A stretch of 64,000 nt of DNA from Rhabdornis inornatus (taxonomy: Eukaryota > Chordata > Aves > Passeriformes > Rhabdornithidae). The stretch lies in contig VWZS01005937.1 of NCBI GenBank assembly GCA_013397075.1, positions 115,321 to 179,320 of the forward strand, read 5' to 3'. Shown here one piece after another: positions 37,331 to 50,800 of the stretch. The position numbers were made by a program, and so were the translations under genes. Below the pieces are notes generated by a model that saw only the letters and a program-made list of their open reading frames with translations, did no database searches and was not told where the DNA came from. Positions within the stretch are counted from its first letter, which is position 1. Each line of letters opens with the position of its first letter.

Positions 37331-38892
37331 GCGCCCCGTGGGCAGCACGCTGGGCACAGCTGTCCCTGCCGTGCCCTCCCTGGTGCTCTGCCCAGGGGAT
37401 CCTGTGGTGCTGCCCCGGTGGAGCTGCTGAAGCCAGTGGCAGACATGGCATTCAGGGAGGTGCAGAGGAGCTGCCCATTTATTCCAGCAAACACTGTGGG
37501 AATGAGGAGGTGGAGTAACAGGGCAGAAGCACAAGAACAATCTGGCATGCAGACCACAATGACTCCTCTCCTTTAAAATTTTTTATTTCCCCAGGGAATC
37601 ACATGTTTATTAAAGCGGTTAAATTTATTGTCTCACACTTCCTTTAGGCTAATCCCAGAATTTGCTAGAAAAATCCCTTCTTGTAGAGCATGCATTGTAA
37701 ATCTGTTTTGTTTAAATAGGGTTCACAGTAGAACTTTGTGAATGTCAATATTTAAAGTCAGCATTTGTGGCTCTGTATGAATAACGTGGTTTCGCTCAAA
37801 ATGGGAGTATCCACTCACACGTGCTGTGTACTTCCTTAAAGCTCAGGAGAAAATGAGTATGTGCAATATATGTGGTCAAGTGTGACTGTGGAAGTAAGGC
37901 CTGATGGCTGCTGAAGGTGATGTCCTCTAAAAAACTGCAGGTACCTGAGGGGTCTCCCTTACTGTGATTAGAGAGCAAATTTAATACATTAAAGCAAATA
38001 GTGAGGCAGTCCAGGTAGAGGAGATACTGAAGAGCTACTGAATTTTAGAGAGTCTGATTCTTGCAAGAAACTTAGAGCACGAAATGTGCCTTTATTTGAA
38101 TTCTTCAGTCTCTTTCACTGTAAGAAAATACAGATCAGCTCACTCATTATAGTCAAAGTGTTAGAGCTCCATACCCTTCCTGGTCCCTTGCTTATGCTAT
38201 AAATACTTAAGATTTACATAATAAGGGCTGTGAAATGACTCTTTTATTTCAGTGAAATAGTTTTTTTAAAGGCTCCTTATTAGGCTATCAAGATGGGATA
38301 AACTATATTTCTGCTTCAGTGGTCAGAGGAATTTCAGAGGCATGCATCCTCATTAAAAATTATGTATTTATCACCTTTCTATCAAAGAGATATATTTATT
38401 TACAATTTATATTTATAATTTTTATTTACTTCTATTATCTTTATAACTTTTTTATAATAAACTAGTCTATCAAATAAGCTAGTGTGTTTTTGGGTCTTCT
38501 TGCAGTATAAAATATCACATCAATGACTCTGGGGATGTGACACATTTCACTCCTGATTCAACCCCTACAATTTAAATAAAAGATGCATCGGATACATTTG
38601 GTCTGAAGTATTTCAGTTTGCTACCAATGAAACAACACATATCTCCAGTGCTTTCACCAGCAGCCTCTTCTTCCATTTCCATATTGTGATTCCAGGGCTC
38701 CTGTCTGCAACAAACCAGAATATTTCCATAATAGGGGATCTTTGTAAGTAGAGATAAGACAGGCAGAAAACCACTGCTAAACACTGAAGAGATCCCAGCC
38801 CTGCTCACAGGTCCCATAAACAGGGACCTCGAGTGTTTTGCACAGGGTGATTTGGCCAGCACTGGGTGGGAAGGATCATCTCGGGCAGGGCT
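37331..38892. other. Intergenic region, no gene recognised
   Basis: AT-rich stretch at about 38340-38470. No exon or transposon was recognised. Confidence 0.55.
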
Positions 38893-39370
38893 CCCTCCCA
38901 TTCCTCCTCTCTTATATTCTCTCCTGGAGTCTGGTGTGGAAGTCAGCAGTTTCCAGCGGAGCAGAAGATGACTGCAGGAGCCTGGGAGCAGCACACACAG
39001 GCTGTGGGGAGATGAGATGTGTGCCCTGGCAGAGGGGTGATGTGTGCCAGGTTCCCTTCCCTGGCAGTGGGATGATGTGTGCCAGGTTCCTTTTCCCTGA
39101 CCGTGGGATGATGTGTGCCAGGTTCCCTCCCCTGGNCCCTCCCATTCCTCCTCTCTTATATTCTCTCCTGGAGTCTGGTGTGGAAGTCAGCAGTTTCCAG
39201 CGGAGCAGAAGATGACTGCAGGAGCCTGGGAGCAGCACACACAGGCTGTGGGGAGATGAGATGTGTGCCCTGGCAGAGGGGTGATGTGTGCCAGGTTCCC
39301 TTCCCTGGCAGTGGGATGATGTGTGCCAGGTTCCTTTTCCCTGACCGTGGGATGATGTGTGCCAGGTTCC
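38893..39370. repeat. Direct duplication flanking a single N
   Basis: 38893-39126 reappears at 39137-39370, offset 244 bp, with no difference seen by eye over 234 bp. The single N at 39136 sits between the copies. Exact identity across a one-base gap suggests an assembly join artefact. Confidence 0.85.
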
Positions 39371-39556
39371 TTTTCCCTGGCAGTGGGATGATGTGTGCCA
39401 GGTTCCCTTCCCTGGCAGTGGGATGATGTGTGCCAGGTTCCTTTCCCCTGGCAGTGGGATGATGTGTGCCAGGTTCCCTCCCCTGGCAGTGGGATGATGT
39501 GTGCCAGGTTCCTTTTCCCTGGCAGTGGGATGATGTGTGCCAGGTTCCCTCCCCTG
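39020..39556. repeat. 35/36-bp minisatellite
   Basis: Unit contains CAGTGGGATGATGTGTGCCA followed by GGTTCC and a variable pyrimidine run. GATGATGTGTGCC starts at 39071, 39107, 39315, 39351, 39387, 39422, 39458, 39493 and 39529, so spacing is 36 or 35 bp depending on the pyrimidine run length. A long minus-strand frame here is only repeat. Confidence 0.95.
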
Positions 39557-42500
39557 CCTCATGTGTACAGGGCTAGTCTGAGCTGAAATAATATTGAGAA
39601 AGGATGATGAAAGGGGCTTTAGTGGGGTAGTGCCAAGTATCTACTGTAGTCACTAAGGGATGGATTTGGAAGTGAAGAGAGATCAAAATTATTTTGGGAG
39701 GGAAATTTCTTTCTTCCATTTTTTTCTCTGTCAAAGTGCAAGTTTGCACAGTTAACTTGCATTTAAGTTCTGGGGATGTTACCACTGAGTGGAAAATGAT
39801 TTCTCAAATTATTGAAAGATGCAATGCCTTCTCCTTGCATATTTCAAAGAGAACCACAAAACTATTGAAGAAAAATGCTCAAAAACAATAAAAACATTGT
39901 CACTTTTGTAATTTCCCCCTCTTCGGGGACTGCCAACATCATCTGGGTAGCTATGGGTCCCTGCCCTGGCACAAAGCTGCCAGCTCTTCCCAGGAGCATA
40001 GCCCTGAGCAGCACAGTTACAGAATTGTCCAAAACCAGATGGTGACATTGGAGCCGAAATTACTCACAACTGAAATGCTTTAGTCCTAAATTCCTCCCTG
40101 ATGTTGCTCTATCAAAGCCAATTACTTTGGCCTCCTCAGCCAGCGTCCTTCTGAACCTTGCCAAACCTTTTTGGCTTGTTTCTGCTGCTTGCAAATGGTT
40201 TTAGAACAAGTCCTCTTCCCATCCCATGGTCAGAGAGCATGGTCAGTGGGCAAGGGTGTTACAAGGAAGAGCTGTCCCCTGCCTACAGATTTGCACTTGA
40301 CCTGAACAGATTATGTGTGATATATTAACAGTGGGTCTAATAAAGCTGGAAGGTTTCTAGAATTTGTTATTTATTGCTTGCATCAAATTCTGCCAGCTGT
40401 TACAAATGCTCTCTTCACCAGAGAATAAATAATAATAATTAAAATAAATGATACAAGTAAAATAATACAAAGTAAAAATTCATAATCTCACTCATGGGAG
40501 TCCACAAACACTTTTTAGCTAAGCTGCTGCTCATCTTAAGAAGCACCGGGTTGGCTCAGCACACAAAAGCTTGAGAAGGTCCCTTCTTTCCTGGTCACTA
40601 GTTCAGATCCAGAGCTGCTCTTCCTGGGGGATGTGGTGGAGCTGCCCAATGTAAGCCAAGGGCTGCTGGACAATGAGTAGTCCTTCCTCCTCCAGCCTCC
40701 CCTGCTGCTATGCTGCTCTTCAGCCGCAAAGGTGAGGTCATGGGTTGGAAAGCAAGTGGGCTGAGAAAAATGTGGGGAGGGCGAGACATGTCAGAGTAGG
40801 GCTGGAAACTCTCCCTGCCCGTGTCACACTTGGAGTTTATTATTTCCTTGTAGATGCTTTGGTATGTGCCAGTTTCCCATGGACAGTGTGCTGTGCAGTG
40901 TTGTCTTACAGGCAGAGGCAGGAACACAGAAACTGTTTTCCCTCCTTTCTTGCTTCCAGACACAACTAGAGTGAATTTCCTGGAGTTACTCCAGTTAAAA
41001 AATGGAGAAACGGGGGAGCGTTTGCTTAACACAGTTCTTTAGGAATTACATTTCCTGTGGCTTATGTCATCTCAGTGCCACATGGATCATGCACAATGCT
41101 GTAGTACTGCTTTGGTTGGGAATGCTTCCAACACTGCAGTGCTAAAATCATGGTGAAGGGGAAGGGAACACACATGTCTGGACTCTCAGCTTGACTTTGG
41201 CCAGGCATGTATGGAATGGCAGTGCTTGTCTTTGAGCCGAATGCTTCTTTCCACAGGCTTCGGTTTGTTTGTATTTATGATTTAAGGGCTTTCAGTTCCC
41301 TGCCAGGCATTTCAGGTGCTTTTTCCCTGTACTCCAGGAAGGAATATAAACCCACAGCATCAGTGATGAAATAAATAGTGAACCAAAATGTTTTGTCAAG
41401 GAGTCATCCTTCCATTGGGAGACCAGGGTTGGTGGTGGGGGGTCAGGTCTCTGCTGCCCATGCTGCTCCTCATGCTGATCTGCAATGCAAGGCTGCATTT
41501 TCCTTCTGGAGGGGGGCACGCTGCTACATCTGGTACTGATGTTATTCTTATTGTATTCGTGTGTTGCACTGCTGTATGGACCTTGGAAACATACAGCCAG
41601 CCATCTGATCCAGCTTTTTCTTGACTCTGCACACTCACTTACTCATCAGCTCTGAGGCATATTGACTTAATTCCCTCTGTTTTCTAATGCTGTGCGTGGT
41701 TTAATCACATCCCCAGGAAGAGGTGTAATTATTAAACCACAGGAAAGTTAATGACTGGTATTTGCTCTTCAGCATAACCCATTTTGGTGTCTGGGGTTTG
41801 GCATGTCATCCAATGGGAAAACCAGCTCTGAGACATAATCCTCAAAGCACACATGGTTTTCCAGTGATTTATGCATCTTTTCTTTTCACGTCTCAGTTTT
41901 AACAATAGCTTTGCTGGTTATTTTAGAAAACTCTGTTTTCTTGATCAAGCTTACTGTGCTGAAAATTCTTCCTTGAAATTATACCTTGTTTTATTTGGGG
42001 GATGGGTATTACACCATATGCAAATTATATTTTACATAAAATTTGCATACTTGTGAAATGTTGCCCACAATACTCGTCCTTACACAAATGCATAATTCAG
42101 GGTTTTTTGTTAAATCGAGAGATCCTAATGTACTTTGCTTGTTATGTATAAAATCCCTAGGAAACTGGCTAACATTTTCTTTACTGAAGGGATTTCCTGG
42201 TAGTCTCTCTGTAGTTGTTATATACAAGTAGCTCTCTTCGTATGTCTTATGAGTTCTGTTTAACCAATGATCCACTAAACTGCAGCACATTTTATATTGG
42301 TCAGGAGGAAGGGAATAGAACCCATTAGAAAACAGCATTTCTGCATTTGGTCGATACTTTATTTAGGAAATTATGATATGAAATCAAATTTCTGCTTTTT
42401 TGTCTATGAGGTTCATGAAAAGATTGTAATAATAATAAAAGCTTAGAAACAGGGTTAGTTTAATCATCTTTGTTAGTCTCCAAAGTTTGCAAACCAACCA

Positions 42501-45199
42501 AGAATTTTGTCACCGTTGGCAGTTGAGAACTCCCATTCTCAGAGGAGTTTAAGAGCCACGTGCATGTGGCATTTGGGGACATGGGTTAGTGGCCTTGGCA
42601 GTGCTGGGGAGCGCTTGGACTCAGGGGTCTGGGAGGGCTTTTCCAACCCAAATGTCTCTGTGATTACCTGCAGAGCTGCTGCATGCATCCCTTGCTGTTT
42701 GCACACCTGCCCCTGCCTTTGCTCTGTTACCCAGACATCCCTAAACCAGAGAGAATTTATTATGGACTTCATTAGGGAGCAGTTCCTTTGGTCTAGGTGC
42801 AGGGACTGTGCTTTGTTCATTGTGTTTGAAGTCCTAAGGTGGAGTAGGATACCAGTGAGAGATAGTTCAGTAAATAATTATGTGATATCAGGGAGAACAC
42901 CCATGGAATAGGGTGCTACTTTGTGTGAGCAAATGTATCAGAACTGCAAGGAGTAAACTTGAAATAACCATGTCTGTTTAAATAAAATGATTAATAGCTC
43001 TGGAAATGGAGGGCTAGCAATATTTTCTGAAGTGGAGATGACCATGGTTTGCCTTGTGTTTCCCAGAGAAGAATAAATCGGAATTGAATATTACTCAATT
43101 GCACTTTGATAGTTTTGCTTCCCAAACATTTGTGAGACTTCTAGTGTTACCATGCATGAAATTTACTTCCCCCTCCTTTTCAGATGTTTAGTCTGAGATT
43201 TATTTGGGGCTGCTCTTAAAAACGACAAAAACCATAAAGGGTTGGTTCTGGTTTTATGCACAAACTCAACACCAGTAGTGCTTTAGTACATTCACTTTAA
43301 AAACTGTTTCTGATTTTATATATTTCACTACAAGAATGTCAGGATTCCTAATTTAAACTGGCCTTGAGGTCAAGAACAGACTTTAAGCTTTTGTTTAGGG
43401 ATTTATGGTCATTTGCACATCAAGTGGATATAAAGGATTTCCACAGCACTGCAGCCACCCCACCTGGGTCTAAGGATTGTACATGGTCTGGACCTGGAGA
43501 ATCAAGGTTTTGGACAGAAATTCAGCATCCCTCATCCCAAATGCCTTGGCTACCTCCTCAACCTGGCAGCTTGGTGAAAACAGGAAAAGTGTCCCCATCA
43601 CAAGGAAATGTCCCTGCTCTGCAGGTACAGGTGAGTTGCACCAGTGAAGGTGACCCTCAGAGCAGGTCCTGTCTGCATTCCCCGTTGGCACTGCTGGGCT
43701 GGAAGGGGGCACACAGGGGAGCTGCTGTCTGCTCCAGAGCTGTGGGGCTATGCAGAATCTTAACTGGAGAAAATCAGATGATTTCTCAATGAAAATGTCC
43801 ATGGCATGGGAATTATTTTCACGTTTCAAGAAAGATGAAATCTAGGAAAGTGCTTTTGTTTTATGCAAGTGTGGGTCAAAAAGAAGAATGTCACTAGGGA
43901 GAAGGGAGGCAGTTGTTCACTTAGGAAGTTTGAAACTTGCTTTTGAAGCAAGAGAACATATTGCTATTTTTTTCCCCCACTCTATAAATAACTCTTGGCA
44001 GGCAGAAACAACCTTGATTGCATGAGATGAAGTAGAGCAACCAGCAGGCTCTACAGCAGAATAAATGGCACAGTGCCAAGAGCTTCATCAAATGAATAAT
44101 AGCTTCCACTTGACAATCAGTAAAGTGCCTCTTCTCCTGTGGATTTAGTTTTTAATGATGATTAGAGAGGATGGGCCCCTAAAATTTCTCTGGAAGAAAT
44201 GACCTCCTATTAATTTCTGTTACTTGAAATGCTGAATTCAAAGCTATTTTACAGCTGCAAAACCAAAGACACTGACATAAAGGAACTATTATCTTTGCAA
44301 TTGTAGCAACAAGTACTAAATTTGTCATTGATTAAGAGAGACTTTTAAACTTCATGATTCTTCTGTTGTCGATGTCCCTTACTTAACGTTCTGGGCTACC
44401 CAGATTGGTGTCCTTTGGAAGCCAAATGTTTGTTAAAGTGTGAAAGCTTATCTTGTGTATTAGGAACCCTTTCTATAGTACTGCCTTTGTTTAATTTAAT
44501 TTCTTCCCGTGTTTTTTTCTGACATTTGGTAGTGGTGGTTGTGGGAAGCCAAGGGCAGGTTTCAGTATGTGGAGAGGGGAGAGCCCTTCCCAGGTGTGTG
44601 GTCAGGGTGGGAGGAGTGCTTTGCCAGTGGGAGCCTCACAGTGAGAACAAATAAGTAAATCCCAGTTGTCGCTTTCCCCGTGAACAGAGAGATTTTCTCT
44701 GCTCTGCTGAGTAAAAAAACCTGGGGATTTTAAAGCAGAAGGATTTAATTGCCTTGAAAACTGAGACCAGCAAGACATATCCCATGCAACTCTCACTTTT
44801 TGTCTTGTCTTTTTTAAAATAAAATCATAGAAAGAAACTTTGGAGAACGCTCTTAGACCCTCCATGGCGTTGTTTTAGTGGGGAGTTACAGGAAAGGTTG
44901 ATTAGGAGTTAGTTCTTGATTAAAATGCAAAAGCAAATTGTACTCTAGTCTTGGCTTCTGTCCTTCACCAGCTGCTGCTGGTGGCTCAGGGCGATGTGCC
45001 CCACACAGTGTTTAATAGCCTGGTGTAATTTTGGGGAGCTGTAAATCACTCTGTGTGATCAGCTCTGTGATGGAGGTCCCAGAGGTGCCTGTGTCCCTGC
45101 CAGGGAGACCAAGGGACATCAAAAGGCTGTGCTGATGGTCAGGCTGGCAGGGGCTGGCTGCCCACAGCCTTCATCACCCTGGGGGCACCACGGTGCCAA
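39557..45199. other. Intergenic region, no gene recognised
   Basis: Contains the CR1 fragment at 42572-42665. No gene or RNA was recognised. Confidence 0.5.
42572..42665 (+). mobile_element. CR1-family 3' fragment
   Basis: GGGGACATGGGTTAGTGGCC, then CTTGGACTCAGGGGTCTGGG and TTTTCCAACCCAAATGTCTC followed by TGTGATT match the CR1 subtype whose 3' end reads GGACATGGTTTAGTGG to TTTCCAACC (from memory). Confidence 0.8.
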
Positions 45200-45238
45200 G
45201 GAGCCTTGTCCTTCATCCCTGCCACCAGGAGCCTTGTC
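45200..45238. repeat. Start of a 28-bp tandem repeat cut by the assembly gap
   Basis: GGAGCCTTGTC occurs at 45200 and again at 45228, and the second copy runs into the Ns. This suggests a tandem array extends into the gap. Confidence 0.65.
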
Positions 45239-45597
45239 NNNNNNNNNNNNNNNNNNNNNNNNNNNNNNNNNNNNNNNNNNNNNNNNNNNNNNNNNNNNNN
45301 NNNNNNNNNNNNNNNNNNNNNNNNNNNNNNNNNNNNNNNNNNNNNNNNNNNNNNNNNNNNNNNNNNNNNNNNNNNNNNNNNNNNNNNNNNNNNNNNNNNN
45401 NNNNNNNNNNNNNNNNNNNNNNNNNNNNNNNNNNNNNNNNNNNNNNNNNNNNNNNNNNNNNNNNNNNNNNNNNNNNNNNNNNNNNNNNNNNNNNNNNNNN
45501 NNNNNNNNNNNNNNNNNNNNNNNNNNNNNNNNNNNNNNNNNNNNNNNNNNNNNNNNNNNNNNNNNNNNNNNNNNNNNNNNNNNNNNNNNNNNNNNNN
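45239..45597. other. Assembly gap (run of N)
   Basis: 359 unknown bases. The sequence on each side is tandemly repetitive and GC-rich, which probably caused the break. Any frame drawn across it is meaningless. Confidence 0.99.
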
Positions 45598-45635
45598 CCA
45601 CCCCAGGGCCACCCCGGGGCCACCCCAGGGCCAGT
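45598..45635. repeat. 12-bp GC-rich tandem repeat at gap edge
   Basis: Units of CACCCCAGGGCC and CACCCCGGGGCC, about three copies, continue out of the gap. Confidence 0.75.
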
Positions 45636-48600
45636 CCAGGACAGAGATGCTCCCTGGGAGCCCGGCTGGCTCTCCATGCTCCCTGTGGGAGGGAGAGAAA
45701 TGACAGAGGAAAGCAAGAAAGAGACAGTATTTATTCATTAATGATCGTAGGCATGCGGCTACGTGAACAAAATGAGCACTCGGGGTAAGTAAAAGAGGCT
45801 CCTAAACGAATTTTGGAGCCAAAGGTGGTTTCAGAGGGCTGCCCTGGCATGCCACGCTGTGATGGAGCATTAGCAGAGGGTGAGGAAGGATGGCTGAAAT
45901 GAGAAATGTTTGTCAGAGCAGCTCCTCACACTCGATACTCACGGGGCTGCAGCTGCCTCAGTGTTGGACCCGACCCTCTGCAGAGTGAGCCCTCTGCATG
46001 GGTCTGAACCATGCTGACAGGAAACTCCGGCATCTATGGATAGTGCTCACAGGGATGCTGCAGGGAAAAAATAATGAGAAAAGACTTAAGGCCACTATGC
46101 ATATTATGGCATGTATCATTAAGATGTGAGGAAGAGCTGAAAATACAAAAATTAAGGGAGTCAGTTGTAACTGCTTGCTTAGAATATTTCAAAATATTTT
46201 GTTCTAAATTTTAGGTTTTTTGTTTCATATTGTATTTTTGAAATTCGTGAAAAAATAATCAGTTTTTCATAGTAAAAGACTGACTTTGAATGAAAACTTG
46301 GAACTGTAAATTTAGACTTTTGAAATTGGATTTTGGATTGGATATTGAAACTGTCAGTTTCTCATAACTGACCTTTTTCCCTACATACAAAATTACTGTT
46401 GATGAATCAGCACATTTTTTAATACAAACATTTCTCTAAAAACCCTTGGCAGGCAATATAAGTACAGAGAGCCTGTGTGCAGGGATAGAAATTTATTTCT
46501 GGGCCTTCATTTCAGTATGTGTACTGTGGGAGTTGGGATTTTCTTCAGTTTTGCCATGAGTGAAAATTATCTAGCAAATATTTTCTATAGATACTTCTTT
46601 TGTCTTCCTTACTGTGTTGTGTTATATTGTGTTTTTTTTGCCGTGTCCACAGAAATGAGCATTTTGGGGTGAGACTTTGGCGTGTGCATGTCCAGCTGTG
46701 GGTGCTGTGCCCCTGGCTCAGCGCTGGCACAGCAGGGCTGCGTGTGGCTGCCAGCTGCCGTGGCGTGGCACAGGGCACAGGGCACAGGGCACAGAACCCC
46801 AGAGCTGGCTGCAGAGCAGCGCCAGGGCAGCCAGAGGAGCTGCTGCCCTGCAGGGACAGTCCCTGGGGGATTCTGGCCCTTGCTGGCTTTTCTCCTTTTG
46901 GCTGCTGGGATCTGCACTGAACGCTTGCACAATCGTACCTTACGGTTATTGGCTTTCATTTAGCAAGGAGTGCCCTATCACTTAACCTAGAGTTCTCAGA
47001 AATGGTGTGTGATCAGCTAACAGTGTTTAAACTGCATTCCTCTGCCATCAGACGTGAACTTCAGGGAATTTTCACTGAAACTATTGGAGCTCTTTTCAAG
47101 GTTTAGAGAATACAATAGAATATCCAATGCTGACAACGATTAATTGCTTTTGTGGGATGCCACAACACTTCAAAAATCACCTCCTGCTTTAAATTCAGGG
47201 GACTGTTTTGGACACTGCTGTTAGCAAGCACCTCTGTGACAGTGACCTGTGTGTGACCAAGGCTGCACTGAGCCAGGAATGTAATCCTGGCTTGTGGTTT
47301 TGGGATTGGAGAGGCAGAGGGGTGTCCAGAACATTGGGTTACACTGAGGATTCATTTTCTGCCATGGCAGGGGCTGTGCACCATACCCTGCAGACCTTTG
47401 AAGCTCATACTCACACTGCGTGGTGGTAAGAAGGATGCTCTTGCAGAGTCCCTCCTACTGACAAATGGCCTTTGCACAGTCACACATCTTCAAGAAAATC
47501 CAGCATCTTATTTACTAATTGATGACCCATTTGTGTTTTCTTTTTGTACCTTCCTGTTTCAATGTAAATGCTGGCACTATGGGCACCCTTTGTAAGGCTG
47601 TGGCAGCCTAATATTTGTGTTTTAATGTATATTTAAATATATATGGACTATTTCAGAGGCACCAGCATTGTCTGTGGAGCTCTAAGTTGTACATCTGTGA
47701 AAGCAAAATAAGGTACTGGGTAATACCTTACCAGGGATGCTGCCAGCACATCGAGTCAAATTCAGCTCACGTATGCTAAAATTTCAAGTGTATTGTTTCA
47801 AGTGAATAAGTATAGCTTTAACTCAATACAAAAACAAAAGCTGAAACCAGGTGAACATGTCTTTAAACCACACAAGAATTTCCCTTGTGGTTTTAAATTT
47901 TTTTGTCTTTAAGTTCAATTGAATAACATAATCAAAATACTTCATAGGAACAGTAAGCTTTAAAGTGTTTTATTCCAATAATGTGGATTGGTCATTTTAC
48001 CACTCAGAAAGTGGTAAAAATAATTTATCACATGAATTAGGAATAAAAATGTGCTTAGAATAAAAATTGTTTAGAAACCAACCCCTTAAGAAATTATTGT
48101 GATTTTATCTTGTGGAAATTAATCGGACTCCTTGGGAAAGCTTTGTCACAGGAGATGTATTTCGTAGGTAATCAAGTTTTAGAGAGGATTAATAATTTTC
48201 CATATGAAATCTAACTTTTCTATATGTCTTCATATTTTTATAATCATTAAGAACAACCAGAATGTTTTTTTCTGGAAGATTCTTCCCCATTTCAGTCTCA
48301 ATTTTCTAACTCCGTGAAAGAAAAAAAACCCCAAAACAATTGGCCAAGTGTTTCGAGGACTTGTTAAGCCCTGAAACCTTCTGAAATCTAAACATGCAAG
48401 GCAAAGGAGGTAAGGCTGAAGCTTCCCACAGCGATGCTCTGGCAGCTGGGAGCAGACAAATGCTGCAGTGCTGTGAGCTGTGAGCTCTTACCTGTGTGCA
48501 AAACAGGGAAACGCTCCTGAGCTTCAGTCCTGTCTTAGCTGCAGCTGATCTTCCCACCTTGGAGTAGATTCTTCTCACACGGATGGTCACGGTCCTCTTT

Positions 48601-50515
48601 TATCAGCTGGAGATCAGACACAGAAATTTCAGAAAACCTGGATGGAAATGGAATCAAATCTACTGCTTTATTGTTTTGGGTTTAGTGTGTTTTGTACAGG
48701 TTTTATAGGTCTGAGCTATATTTACCAACCAAAGTGAGAGTCTTTATTCTCAGGGAATGAAACGTGTGTTAACAGATCACAAGAAAATGCTTCAGCACAG
48801 CCCCTGAGGCTCTGAAAGACTGCTTGAGAATTTCTGATGCCTAACACTTTTTTGTTCTTAATAGGCAGATTTTTACCTTTGCAATAGGCACAAGACCTTG
48901 AAATTAACAGAAATTCCACAAAGTAAAAGTTGACTTTTGGGCAGCTCTTGAGGGGAGGGAGATGGACTCTAGTGTGCCTACAGTCCAGTGCCCACTTTTG
49001 CCTGGGAATTAGCCAGCAACCCTAACAGGAAAGAAAGCCAAGTAATTTGTGCAGCAGCTTTGGCATAACGCCTCCACACCATAGTGCCAGAAGTATTTCT
49101 GATGGGAATTAGAGCCCTGGAGCACTGCCTGTGTGTGAGAGGTGGATGTGCCCCAAATTCGCGGTGTCTGCAGGAAAATCCTGCCCCCACGACTGCACAG
49201 GTGACAAAGATTTGCTTCCATTGACCAAATGACAGCAAAGCCTTGGTTCACTTCCAAAGCCTTTCACTGGTGATGCAAAAACTTTTACAAGACTGACTAT
49301 GAATCTTGGCTTCTCCAGTGTGGTATTCCTGGAAAAGTGCCTAAAAAACCGCTTAGACCCCATTGAAGATGGAGTTTAATCCTTTCTGTTCCCAAGTGAT
49401 TACTTCTTGCTAGAGGAAAATTGGCTGAAATATTCTAATAGTTTCCTGAAGTCAGTATGAATTTGGCTTGAGCTGGTAAACTGCAGAGCTGTAGTATCTA
49501 AGAACTGGGATAGAACAATAGCTATTCCAATATTCCCAAGGAGCATGGGTAAAAAATGAACATGTTCAGGGCTCTGCTTTGTTAATATGGGAGTAGTAAT
49601 AGATGTACATCGTGAAATTTAAGATCAGAACTTGTTGCCCTTGCTCTTGCTGTGGTAATCAAAATTACTATATTTTCCCAGTATCATCATACTGATCGTC
49701 CAAAATGCAAAGGCAGAACATGATGCAGTTCAGTGACTCACACCAGAGAAAACAATGCTTAATTATCTTTAAAAGCTGCATTTTTCAAGAGACTTGTCCC
49801 AGAAACAAGTCCCAGAACAGCCATGTTGAGGCAATCTGGTATTTATCAGTGAACACAGCCCCTTCGTGGGATGTGTAAGTGCTTGCTACAGCATATGGGG
49901 AAGAAGTGATTGACCCCTGAGTGTCCACAGCAGTGTGGGGGTTTGTCTCTGGAGGGTGCTCAGCCCTGGCCCACCCCAGTGCTGTAGGTCCCTGGCTCAT
50001 TCCCTTTCTTTGCCCATGTTTCATTATGGAAGTCGTTGAGAGGACAGGAACGAGCTGTCAGGAACCCTCACTCGCCCCAAAGAGCAGCAACCACTCAAAG
50101 ACCAAATTTAAGATAATTATTTGATAAGCAATTGGGGGGCAGAGGTACATTTCAGGAAAAATGCTTCTCCAGAAGCAGCAGGGCTGTAATGAGCTGAGTT
50201 CTGCTGGTTGTGCCTGTGATGTGCAAGCACCTCTGAGAAGGGCTGGCTGCTGCTGTAGCTGGTTCTGTGGCTGCTCAGACCGAGAGGTGCTGCTCAGTCA
50301 CAGCTGGGATTTTTTTGGTAGCAGCAATGCTTTAGCACTTTCTGCTACAGACAAAGCTGATTGTCCCCTTCTCACCAGACACAGCCAGCCCTCTTGCTCC
50401 TGGAACTGCCTTTTGCCTCTCCGTGTCACACCATCATGACAGTCCCTAATGAGCTTCCTGAGTGACAAATACAGTAAAAACGTGGTTTTTCCAAATAACA
50501 GAGAAGAAACGCCAA
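45636..50515. other. Intergenic region, no gene recognised
   Basis: Contains the heptamer repeat at 46767-46794 and a 10-bp-arm inverted repeat at 47995-48019 (TTTTACCACT, loop CAGAA, AGTGGTAAAA). No exon was recognised. Confidence 0.5.
46767..46794. repeat. 7-bp tandem repeat (GGCACAG)n
   Basis: Four uninterrupted GGCACAG units. Confidence 0.9.
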
Positions 50516-50800
50516 TCACAGAATTATAGAATTGTTGAGGCTGGAAAAAAACTTTAAGATCGTCAAGTCCAACCGTCAACCCAGCATCAGCCTCATGTTC
50601 ACCACCAAACCGTGTCCTTAGGTAATACAGCCACATGCTTTTTGAACATTTCCAGGAATGGTGACTCCACCTGGGCAGCTGTGCCAGGGCTTTACAACCC
50701 TTTCCATGAAGGTGTTTTTCCTAATATCTAATCTAAACCTCCCGTGGTGCAGCTTGGGGTCATCTCCTCTCATCCTGTCAGTGGTTCTTGCAGGTCAGGC
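50516..50800 (-). mobile_element. CR1 LINE 3' fragment
   Basis: Begins TCACAGAATTATAGAATTGT, then GAGGCTGG and AAGTCCAACCGTCAACCCAG, and contains CCTAATATCTAATCTAAACC near 50730. This is the reverse complement of a CR1 3' end. The far edge is approximate. Confidence 0.92.

Noticed and set aside
38912..39562. 216-codon minus-strand frame with NLAHIIPLPG-type repeats
   Set aside because: Entirely minisatellite and duplicated flank, and it runs through an N.
45119..45788. Several frames of 160-219 codons
   Set aside because: They consist mainly of the assembly gap.
47995..48019. 10-bp-arm inverted repeat with 5-nt loop
   Set aside because: Arms this short are expected about once by chance in a window of this size.
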